The position numbers and the translations under genes are program-made. Below, in pieces: positions 32,700-41,756 of a DNA stretch of 64,000 nt (positions are counted from its first letter, which is position 1; each line of letters opens with the position of its first letter). Under the pieces are notes generated by a model that saw only the letters and a program-made list of their open reading frames with translations, ran no database searches and was not told the origin of the DNA. Source of the DNA: Zygnema cylindricum (taxonomy: Eukaryota; Streptophyta; Zygnematophyceae; Zygnematales; Zygnemataceae). The stretch is taken from assembly GCA_037447655.1 (NCBI GenBank), contig JBBHKE010003190.1, positions 613,424-677,423 of the forward strand, written 5' to 3'.

Positions 32700-33412
32700 A
32701 GCTTAAATGGAAGCAAGTGGCTGACAGCGGGTCAAAGCCAGCTATGGGAGCAGATGAGCGAGTATTTCTCTATAATTGCCTGAATTGTCAGCAACCAGGT
32801 CATGGGTGGAAACATTGCACCAGAAAACTTAAACCGGAGCTGGCTTTGAAACTTAAAGAATGGGAGAAAGAACGCGCAGAAAGAACCTTGAAACAGCAAG
32901 AAAGGCTCAAGGGGGGGAGGGGAGAGGATAAGACATCAGTAACCAAAAAAACTTACCGTCCAACTCCACGGAGCGAAACCTCTAAGATGTCCCAATCTTA
33001 GTTGCGGCAGATCAAACTTCCGAAGTTTGATGACGCCCAAATCTCCAATTAAATCCGGAGTAAATATACTATCGAGGGGGCCAAGTGCGAAGCTTGTGGA
33101 TTTCTGGGGCATAAGGAAGGGCAATGTTTCTGGAAAAATGGAAAACCCAAGGAAATGATGCTGTTTGCTTTGTTTACTGGGGAAGGGGAAACCGCGGTTA
33201 ACCCTCTACCCCTCCAACTCCTTTACCCGTGGGGGCGCCAAATTATGCCAACACAGGAACGACCTGAGCGAGTTCTGGCTGCTCCGGCAAAGTTTACGCC
33301 GGAGATCATTATACAACAACAAAGTCAGCAGTTGGCCGCGATGGCTGTAGAGTTAGCTGCCCTACGCTTGGGATCTTCTTCGCGGCCTGCACCTCTTATA
33401 GCAGCCAAATGA
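32700..33412 (+). pseudogene. Gypsy nucleocapsid with two CCHC knuckles (B)
   Basis: The first knuckle CLNCQQPGHGWKHC (about 32778-32819) and the second CEACGFLGHKEGQC (about 33088-33129) are both exact C-x2-C-x4-H-x4-C. Between them lies a Lys/Glu helix (ELALKLKEWEKERAERTLKQ). After the second comes the leucine-rich and Gln/Ala-rich segment also found in G1 and G2. Stops after MSQS and before KSRVN break the frame. Confidence 0.85.
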
Positions 33413-33433
33413 CTCCAAAGGCAAAGACAAGAG

Positions 33434-34660
33434 TTGCTACAGAAGCTCGCGGAGCTTGAGCTTGAAAGCACAGTGGGTGCAAATGATGACGACTTATTGG
33501 GCTGGGATTTGGAACCTCCAAATGCCCACCATGCCCAAAGCTTCCCGTCCGGAGCTTGGAATGTTGGGGTAGGAGACAGTCGTCGCCAACTCCGCAACTC
33601 CACCACAATGCAAAGACACGACCGGCAGAAAATGGGTCAGAGGGATCACAACCGGAAAGCTACAGGGACTTTGTCATTCACTCCCCGAGCCGTAATGCTG
33701 AAGAGCGACATCGGCTTAGGAATCAAGCCCACTCACCAGCCATCTCTTCCTCCCAAACCTAAATTGCCTCCCGGTTTTGAAAATTACAAGAACAAGAAAC
33801 AACTGCGAGAGAAGGAGGCACTAGAACAAGAGAAAAAAGAAAATCAGAATTGGTTTGAGAAATATATGGCTGAATGCCCAGAGAATGGTGCTCCCCAAAC
33901 ACCTCCTATTCGAGATTCTGGCTCAGAGAGTGAGCAAGAAGGACAAGGTCAGGATAAGCAGGAGCCGAACTCATCTCCATCTTCACCAAAAGCAACACTT
34001 CCCTCCTCCAAGCCGGTTGTCATGCTAGTCCGGCACCTCATGCCCTATGCTCTCACACACGTGAAGACTCTAGACTCGTCCCACAACCTGCCCAAAGAAA
34101 TCCTCATTCAGGCATTTGGAGAGGAGATCCACTTTGGAAAGGGGGGGGTAGACAAGACCACTCCCCCAACCGCATTATTTTTTTCCACGGATCGTAAAAC
34201 CCCTATAGTGGATAACGACTACAAAGCCTTATCCGTGGCTCTCATACTGAACAGAACCAGGAACTTCAAGCTCAACGGATACGGGGGATACCAGGACGCT
34301 GTGGTCGACACCGGAGCTCTCCCCAACCTCATTACCACCTCCGCTTTGCAGAAGATGCCCGAGGAACTCCGACCCGAAATTGCCCAAGCAACATCTGTTT
34401 AAGCAGTGTAAGAAGCGGCAGTCAACCAGTCCATGGGATAATCAAGGCCATGGATATTGAGTTTTCAGATGACGGAGGCCAACGGGTGAAAATAAAGCTC
34501 CCCTTCTTAGTTGTGGAAAGGACTCAATTCGAAATTCTGTTGGGAATGGCCACTTGGACCCGGCTCAATATGAGTTTGAGCGTGTGGAAAGAACAATGTA
34601 CCGTCAAAGACCCCAAAAATCCGGAAGGAACCAAAGTGGTGGTTCCTCTGGATTTATAGA
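33434..34660 (+). pseudogene. Gypsy aspartic protease with long linker (B)
   Basis: Open for 322 residues (33434-34402): coiled segment, WNVGVGDSRRQL, GLGIKPTHQPSLPP, an acidic/Pro-rich linker and the retropepsin with VVDTGALPNLIT (catalytic DTG intact). The C-terminal half (34450-34659) follows after a frame break, with FEILLGMATWTRLNMS. The protease would cleave the gag-pol polyprotein. G1 carries NTK instead of DTG. Confidence 0.83.
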
Positions 34661-34842
34661 ACCGGGGGAAGGCAAATGTCCTTGTGTCTAGATGCTTCTC
34701 GGTGTACACAACATCATCTCCGACGGAACTGTTTGGCAGTTCCACCGATATCGCCAAAGAAATCTAGCAATTCCCAATTTCCAGGCGGTGGGAAGAGGAA
34801 TATCAGAATAGATTATTACAGGTAGCAAAACTCCGGTGGGGA

Positions 34843-36060
34843 GTGGATCAGGCATTTTCAGCCTTGACGTTGAAGGAAGATACCTCACCGTCTAATGCTT
34901 CCAAACCCAAGAGCAGTAACAAAGAATTCAATCGACAAGTGGTGTCATTGGCAGTTCCCGATTCGGGACTGCGTATTTTATCCCTATTTTCAGGAATTAG
35001 TTCTGATTTCGAAGCCGTCTTGAAAACATGATATCTGGTGGAGTCATACACAGCCGTGGAAGTATCTCCCGAGGCTAGGGCGGTCAGGGAACATCGCCCC
35101 CACCAACTTCATCACCTATATCCTCAACAACTTCCAGTATCAGCCATCTTTAATGCTCAACGTAGTCTTCCCCACAATGTAGAAAACATCATGGCGACCC
35201 ACATGGCCAGTTTGGGAAAAGTGGATTTGGTGTTGGCAGGCTGGCCTTGTCAAGGATACTCCCTAGCACGACAAGGAAAAGGGCGCCAGGACTGCAGAAG
35301 TGGAACCTTTTTCGGTTGATCGAGTTAATCTCGTGGCTTCAACAGCTCCAGGAAACGCCAGTGGGGTACGTTCTGGAAAATGTCCACCCGGCAGATGATA
35401 AACGAAAATAGGTTGCGAACAGCTAGAATCACGTTACCCAGATTTTAGGGGCTCCATTAGTTTTCGACGCTGCAAAGCTGGGATCCCTGGCACACCGAGT
35501 CAGGGCATATTGGACCAACATGATCCCGATTCCAGTCCTCCGACAACTGTTGGAGAAGGAAATCCCCGACCCGAAAAATTCCATCCAGCAAATACTTGGG
35601 GAAGGTAGAATAGCCACACTTGTGACTCGACCCGACCGCCCACCTTTCTTCCAGTGCAACAGACCGGGATTCCCAAGGAAAGCCCTCCGGACATTGGTCT
35701 TTTTCCCTCACACTCAGGCATATCGGTATGGAGCGGCGGGAATGATTTTTGACACCAAAGCTGGACTCTGGACAACACCGACAATTGCCGAACGAGAAGA
35801 AGCAATGGGATTTCAGAAAGGAACAACGGCAGCACCAAGTATGTCAGACCTTCAGCGGTGCAGCCTTATAGGGCAAAGTATAGATTTGAATTCGGTCACC
35901 TGGGTACTCAAGCATGCACTCGCCTTTTCCAGTTTCACCTCCTCGGAATCGAGAGCTATTTACCTTCAAGCTCCTCAGTTATTAGCGGTGCAGGCAACTT
36001 TGCAGCTTGAGGGGGGGAGAGAAAGGAGAAGAAAAGCCAAACTTCACATTTTACTGCCGC
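34843..36060 (+). pseudogene. DNMT3/DRM-like cytosine-C5 methyltransferase domain (B)
   Basis: Best copy of the domain, about 400 residues between protease and RT. Motif I LSLFSGISS (SAM binding), acidic helix region YTAVEVSPEAR, motif IV VDLVLAGWPCQGYS with the catalytic Cys, motif VI YVLENVHP, motif VIII region AHRVRAYWTNMIP, then GRIATLVTRPDR. The terminal blocks are TTPTIAEREEAMGFQKGTT and CSLIGQSIDLNSVTW (motifs IX-X). Order and wording resemble DNMT3/DRM rather than DNMT1 or DNMT2. A CGA-to-TGA stop (VLKT-stop-YLVE), a frameshift near 35316 and two stops near 35410-35425 disable it. Confidence 0.88.
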
Positions 36061-36234
36061 ATGTTTTCCTAGTGGGGGGGGGACAGCGGCTCCGATGGTG
36101 ACAGCTTAGCCGAAGTTTTCAGCAGCAATGTACTAGCCGGAGAGATAGGGGCAGATCCATCAATAAGGTTGGAATTCGACATTAACCTCTGGGGTAGACC
36201 GCCGGAAGCTTAGGCTGCTGTTGAGCCGGGGAAA

Positions 36235-37600
36235 ATGGATTGGACCCTAGGGGAGCAGTGGGACCATTAGCAGAAGGCGCGACTCTCGGAGCTGTTGGCC
36301 GAAAACAAACAAGTGTTCTCATGGCCAGAAACAGACGTCGGTATCTACAAAGGAACACCCTTCCGAATTGATTTAATCGACGAGACGGCTACTGTTTGGC
36401 AGAAGCAGTATCCTCTCAGTTTCAAGGAAAAAGAATTCATCACGGCTAAAGTCTAGACCTTGGTGGAAGCCAGATTGGTTCAGGAAAGTACCGGACTTCA
36501 TGGGTTTGCTTCCCTGACAGTCCTCCCTCCCAAAAAGGACTCGTCCAGGAAAACTGTAGATTTGCGGAATTGTGGAGACTATCGCATGCTGAACACGGCC
36601 ACCATCTCTGACTGATATCCAATGCCGACTCCGGAAGAGATATTCGACTCTCTTACAGGCGCCACTATATATTCCACTGTGGACATGAAGAATGGTTTCC
36701 ACCAGATTGCAATGGAACCAAAGCACCGGGAGAGAACTGCATTTTGGGCGGGTTCCAGACTTTATGAATGGATTTACATGCCCTTCGGGCTTAACAATGC
36801 ACCGGCAAAATTCCAACGGGCCCTCGACAAAGCACTCTGAGGAATCGAGTGTGCCCGGTGCTATATTGATGATGTTATTATATTCTCAAAGACTTTTGAT
36901 GAACACCTGGAGCATATCCAGATTGTTCTCCGGGCACTCCGAGCAGCGGGCTTGAAATGTCACCCGGGCAAAGGCATTTTCGGGGTGCAAAAAATCATTT
37001 ACTTAGAACATGAGGTGACACCCAGGATTGTGGGTCCCCACATGGTCAAGGTGGCAGCCCTTGACGCTCTTCCCCCACCACAGGACATCTCGGCCCTTCG
37101 CACTTTTCTGGGTTTTGCCAATTACTATCGTCGCTTTATCCCAGAGTTCAGTAGTCACGCCCAGCCCCTTAACCAGCTACTGCGAAAGGACGAAGAGTGG
37201 CAGAGGGCCAAGGAACAACAGATCTCTTTCTAGATCTTGAAGGATGCTCTGAAGCAGCACCCCGTGCTCCGGATGCCTGATCACCAGAGACCTATCCTCC
37301 TTTACACTGATTGGAGCAGGTTTGGATAGGGAGCGATTCTAGCTCATGTCGATGATGCCGGAGCTGAATATGTGGTGGCCTACGCCAGCCGGAGTAACAA
37401 CAGGGCTAAGGGGAATTATAGCAGTTACCACGGAGAGTTACTCGTAGCTGTTTGGGCCATTCAGCATTTCCGACCTTATTTGTACAGAGTCCATTTCACA
37501 CTGATTACGGATCACCAACCCTTGAAATGGATCATGGAAAATAGTAAGTTGACCGGCAAACTCGCCAGATGGGTTTCTTATCCTGCAAGAATATGATTTC
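36235..37600 (+). pseudogene. Gypsy reverse transcriptase and RNase H (B)
   Basis: Starts at ATG 36235 (MDWTLGEQ). RT blocks: GIYKGTPFRIDLID, RTAFWAGSRLYEWIYMPFGL and CYIDDVIIFS with the catalytic Asp pair (about 36865-36890), then RTFLGFANYYRRFIPEF. RNase H: LLYTDWSRFG, GELLVAVWAIQHF and LITDHQPLKW. Five to six in-frame stops (several Q- or W-type codons changed by C-to-T or G-to-A) lie in an otherwise continuous frame; a frameshift occurs near 37580. Confidence 0.88.
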
Positions 37601-38131
37601 GACATTGTTCATAGGGCATGGGAGATCCATTAGAATGCCGACGGACTTAGCCGGAATCATGATCCCTCCACCATGGATTCTACTGGGGCTCGGCATGATG
37701 AGGACCGTAAGATCAGCTTGGGAATCATTTGAGCCTCCTCCATTTTCATCTGGCTTCCCCAATCTGGGGGGGAACTGTCAACTTTCTCTGCCCATGTGGA
37801 GGGGCAGGCGCGAATAGGGGCCGGAGGGAAGGACAACTGGAACGACCCCGATGCTCTCCAAGTTATCCAGCAGGGGTCCCCTCTTTCTCACTTGACGTTA
37901 GTTCCCTTATCCCGGGTACAGACCCGGATGGCTGCTTATGATTGGGACAAAGGCGTTCTCCTTCGGAAATGGTCAGACAGTACGAGAAAGTGGTTCCTCC
38001 CCCCTTTGACCGAGAAACTCTGATTTCTAATCTCCATCGGCAATGTGGACACTTCCGGCAAAAGCGGACCACTTCCCTGGTTTTGGGCTCTTATTGGTGG
38101 CATGGGTTGCGGATCCAAGTCAACCGAATTG
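37601..38131 (+). pseudogene. Gypsy integrase N-terminal zinc domain (B, 5' part)
   Basis: Linker (GQARIGAGGKDNWNDPDALQ, 37796 onward) and first part of the HHCC domain, LISNLHRQCGHFRQKRTT and YWWHGL. The text stops at NRIV where copia1 starts and resumes at 44588. AATTG (38127-38131) is the left copy of the copia1 duplication. Confidence 0.83.
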
Positions 38132-38714
38132 TGAAACTCTGAGACCTCCATAAGTCCTCAGAGTAGACAGCTTCCAAGAAGCCTCTAGGATAATCCTGAC
38201 CCCTTTATGTTCCAGCAAAAATAACTGCCACCCTGGCAGACAAAAAACCTGACCACCTCCACCCTTGTAAAGGCAAGACTCCCCTGAGTCGGTAGCAAAA
38301 AGAATCTCTGAATTTGCTCCCCTGAGCAGTAAGTTATGGAGGGTCAAAGTTGACCTGTTGTACAGAAGCTCTCTGGGAGAGGGGGTCCTATCTTCTAATT
38401 TTTCTAAGTCCTATCTCTCTCACAGACTCTATCTACTGATGTACGGAACCAATCAGAATTGAGTTCCGTACGCAAAAGTACAGCTGCCGGTGTACTTTAT
38501 GTACGGACATTGTACGACATGGCCAAAATGTCGACACATGTCAAATCCGGATTCGGTGCCATAATCTCCGGAGATTCCACAATCCAACGGAATTTCGCCA
38601 CGCCTCATCCGATGTGGCGATGGCCACAAACCGCCGAAATCTTCCTCCGCGATCTCGGCGCTAATCCCGGCCGTCCGATTAAATTCGGCTTTAATCGTAG
38701 CCGTAATAAATACA

Positions 38715-38760
38715 TGCGCGGTATTTGTTTCATTTATGAAACAAATGCGCGGTACTGATT
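38715..38760 (-). promoter_or_regulatory. Palindrome and TATA-like motif in copia1 LTR
   Basis: ATTTGTTTCAT-TT-ATGAAACAAAT is a perfect inverted repeat bracketed by direct GCGCGGT copies. In element sense TATTTATTA lies just downstream. Repeated at 44118-44160; diverged forms occur at 19030-19075 and 15570-15610. The arrangement suggests a U3 promoter with a dimeric factor site; this is inferred. Confidence 0.45.
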
Positions 38761-38885
38761 TGTGTCCGTACCGTAAGTCGTACATTTATATATTACTGGA
38801 TCTATGTATCCCGTAATTCATTTCAGTTAAATGGTTTATCGCACGTATACATATTTAAATAAATATCAAACTATATGCTACGTAA

Positions 38886-38982
38886 CACTACCGCTAGACT
38901 TAACGGCTAAGGCTACCGGCTATTTCCTGTCTGCCGGCCGGTAGGTACAAGGATCAAATCCTGCCGCCGGCACATATCTTTT
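38886..38982 (+). other. tRNA-like unit in copia1 3' LTR
   Basis: A-box-like TAGACTTAACGG, B-box-like AAGGATCAAATCCT, GC-rich closing stem (GCCGGC) and TTTT terminator at 38979-38982. Antisense to copia1. Confidence 0.55.
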
Positions 38983-39035
38983 AATTAAATAAATAAACCC
39001 TAATATAAAATTCCTGTAAACCTCAGGATAGCCAA

Positions 39036-39122
39036 GGTAGCCATGGCTCTAGCTTCCTCTCCATTTTCTCAGTGACTGCGACAAGTTTGAGAGTTGGAGA
39101 GAGAAGTTAGAGACAGACTGCC
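39036..39122. other. Conserved LTR hairpin (copia1)
   Basis: The 5' arm GGTAGCCATGGCTCTAGC and following bases pairs with 39094-39122 (GGAGAGAGAAGTTAGAG); loop TCAGTGACTGCGACAAGT. Confidence 0.65.
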
Positions 39123-39181
39123 TCGACTTCTATATTTCTTTTCAGACCTAGAAAATACTAATAAAACCATTAGTTTATACA

Positions 39182-39196
39182 CTCCCCTTATTTTCT
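39182..39196 (-). other. Polypurine tract of copia1
   Basis: Element-sense AAAATAAGGGGAG directly before the 3' LTR. The same string precedes the copia3 LTR at 50651. Confidence 0.8.
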
Positions 39197-41756
39197 AGTC
39201 AATCTTTAATTTCAGACCACACTTCTCCCTGCAGAAAATTAGCTTAGGGGAAGGCATAGGTTTGGTCATCATATCTGCTACCATCTCACTATATGGTCTG
39301 TACTCCAAACTGATTATTTTGTTTTCTACTTTCTCTCTAACAAAGCTGAGTCTGATGTCCATGTGTTTGGCTTTAAAATGGTGTTTAGGATTGGCAGAAA
39401 TAGCGATTGCTGCCTGATTATCACAAAATATTTTCTGCACACCACTCTTAAGGTGACCAAGCTCACCAAGCAAAGACTTGACCCACATCAATTCTTTTAC
39501 AGCAGAGCAAGAGGCCATATACTCAGCCTCCATGGTGGACTGAGCAATAACCTTTTGCTGTTTGCTACTCCAACAGCAAGCTCCATCACCCACATATAAT
39601 ACATATCCAGAAGTACATCTCCTCATCGGAGCATCACCATAACTGGCATCACTCCAAGTAGTGATGTTAGTATTCTCCCCACCCAAATGCAACCATAGAT
39701 CTCTAGTTTCTACCAAGTATCTAAGGACTCTCTTAGCTGCCTCCCAATCCTTCTTAGTGGGAGCATTTAGACTTCTACTCAGCACTCCTACAGCTGCAGC
39801 TAAATCCGGCCGGGTACAATTCATAAAATATATTAGACTTCCCACTACTTGCCTGTAAGGAATATTCTGCATGAACTTCTGTTCATCAGGAGATAATTCC
39901 TCGTCTAAGACTATGACTCCTTCTTCCTCACTCCCCTCACTTCCCTTCTTCAACTCCATTGGAGTTGTACAACTATTAGCTTTATCCATTTGAAATCTTT
40001 CAAGCATGTTCCCTATTGCTTCCTTTTGAGTCAATCTTATAATTTTCCTTTTTCGGTCTCTCTCTACTTGAATTCCCAAAATATATTTTGCTTCCCCCAT
40101 ATCCTTCATTTCAAATCTCCCCTTAAGATCGGTTTTCAGTTTATTAATTTTTTCCATTGATTTACTTAAAACAAGCAAATCATCAACATAAATTGCAATA
40201 AATATAAAACCTTCCTCATCTTCGAAAACATAGATTGAGTGATCTGAGCTGATCCGAATATATCCTAGACCGGTAAGAAACTCATCAAGCTTCTTATTCC
40301 ACTTTCGAGGCGCTTGTTTCAAACCATAAAGAGATTTAATCAGCCGGCATACCTTACTCTCCTCTCCTTCTTCCACAAACCCTTCGGGTTGTCGCATGAA
40401 GATCTCCTCTTCCAATTCTCCATGCAAAAAGGTTGTTTTGATGTCCATCTGGTGCACTTCCATGTCTTCCGCCGCTGCTAAACTGAGAAGTATGCGGACG
40501 GAGGGAAATCTGACCACCAGGGCAAAGGTTTCCTCGTAGTCAATTCCTTCCTTTTGTGTAAATCCCTTTGCCACTAATCTGGCCTTGTAGCGCTCGATTG
40601 TGTTATCTGGGTTCAGTTTTAGTTTGAAAACCCACTTACAACCGATTGGTTTTCGGTTAGGTGGACAGTCCACCAGCTCCCAAGTATCGGCTGCCATGAT
40701 TGAAGCCATCTCCTCATTGATGGTTGTCTTCCACCGGTTTCTTTCTGGACAAGTCATCGCCTCTCCATAAGTTTGAGGTTCATCTTGATGAGATAGTTTA
40801 GTTACCTTGTTATTAACCTGTTTTTCTTGCAGTCTTTTGCTACTTCTCCTCCCCCCCTTAAAATCTGAGGCCGGAATAGATGGTTCTCGTGGATTCTTTC
40901 GAACAAACTCGGCTTCTCCCCTATCCCTTGATTCCGAATCAATTTCCACCACGTCTTCCGCTTCGAGTAGAGTTGTCACTGGAGTTTCCACAGCCAAGTC
41001 CTTTTTGGTCTGATTTGTTCCTGCAAGAATGTCATCTTCTCTAAAACCTGGATAGTTAGGAAGCTCAAAGTCATCGGAATTTTCTGACTCAAATCTGATT
41101 TTTACCGACTTCGTATATTTGAAGGGATCCACAGACTTTCCTTCATCCATAACTATTAGATGCTTTACTAAGATTATATCTTCCCTTTTTAGATCATAAA
41201 CTCTATATCCTTTAACATCTTTATCATATCCTAATAAGTATCCTGGTTTTCCTTTAGGATCTAGCTTCCAATTGGACCGATCAGTATCTAGACTGAACAC
41301 TTGACTGCCGAAAACCTTTAAGTGAGATATGTCTGGTTTCCGGCCTCTCCATCTCTCATAAGGTGTTTGATCTCTTATAGCTGAAGTAAGAACTCTATTC
41401 TTGAGGTAATTAGCACAGTTCATTGCTTCTGCCCAAAACCTTTTCCCTATCTTTTTATCTGACAACATACTTCTAGCACTATCACTTAGTGTTCTATTTA
41501 ACCTTTCAGCTACCCCATTCTGTTCAGGATTTTCTAGAATTGTCTTTTGGTGTTGAACCCCATCTTCCCTCAGAAAATCCTCAAACTGGTTAGAAGTATA
41601 CTCTCCACCATTGTCACTCCTTACTCTTTTGATTGGAGTTTCATGGAGTTTTTCGCTCAATGCTTTATATTGTCTAAAACAATCCTCAGCTTCAGACTTG
41701 TTTTTCAAAAAATATACCCGGTAATACCGAGACCAATCATCAGTTATAGTCATCAT
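39195..41756 (-). CDS. Copia1 pol: integrase core end, reverse transcriptase, RNase H
   Basis: 853 residues. It begins inside the integrase core (MMTITDDWSRYY) with the second catalytic Asp (RVRSDNGGEYTS) and the Glu (NGVAERLNRTLSDSARS). A linker with RSSKRLQEKQ follows. The RT starts at WELVDCPPNRKPIGCKWVFK, with YVDDLLVLS (catalytic pair) at about residue 520. RNase H follows with TWSDASYGD, MEAEYMASC and HIDIR-type end (KHMDIRLSF). All catalytic residues are present. In the usual copia plan this is one polyprotein with the upstream frame; here a 1-base shift in a run of nine G (41766-41774) separates them. Confidence 0.93.
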   Translation of the reverse strand: MMTITDDWSRYYRVYFLKNKSEAEDCFRQYKALSEKLHETPIKRVRSDNGGEYTSNQFEDFLREDGVQHQKTILENPEQNGVAERLNRTLSDSARSMLSDKKIGKRFWAEAMNCANYLKNRVLTSAIRDQTPYERWRGRKPDISHLKVFGSQVFSLDTDRSNWKLDPKGKPGYLLGYDKDVKGYRVYDLKREDIILVKHLIVMDEGKSVDPFKYTKSVKIRFESENSDDFELPNYPGFREDDILAGTNQTKKDLAVETPVTTLLEAEDVVEIDSESRDRGEAEFVRKNPREPSIPASDFKGGRRSSKRLQEKQVNNKVTKLSHQDEPQTYGEAMTCPERNRWKTTINEEMASIMAADTWELVDCPPNRKPIGCKWVFKLKLNPDNTIERYKARLVAKGFTQKEGIDYEETFALVVRFPSVRILLSLAAAEDMEVHQMDIKTTFLHGELEEEIFMRQPEGFVEEGEESKVCRLIKSLYGLKQAPRKWNKKLDEFLTGLGYIRISSDHSIYVFEDEEGFIFIAIYVDDLLVLSKSMEKINKLKTDLKGRFEMKDMGEAKYILGIQVERDRKRKIIRLTQKEAIGNMLERFQMDKANSCTTPMELKKGSEGSEEEGVIVLDEELSPDEQKFMQNIPYRQVVGSLIYFMNCTRPDLAAAVGVLSRSLNAPTKKDWEAAKRVLRYLVETRDLWLHLGGENTNITTWSDASYGDAPMRRCTSGYVLYVGDGACCWSSKQQKVIAQSTMEAEYMASCSAVKELMWVKSLLGELGHLKSGVQKIFCDNQAAIAISANPKHHFKAKHMDIRLSFVREKVENKIISLEYRPYSEMVADMMTKPMPSPKLIFCREKCGLKLKID

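Larger units (their letters stand above)
38132..39181 (-). repeat. Copia1 3' LTR
   Basis: TG...CA ends. It carries the palindrome at about 38724-38747, the tRNA-like unit (38886-38982) and the hairpin (39036-39122). The last 20 nt in element sense hold the conserved ATG. Confidence 0.95.

Noticed and set aside
39363-39599. Plus-strand open frames opposite copia1 pol
   Set aside because: Shadows of the conserved RNase H coding strand; the same happens opposite copia3.
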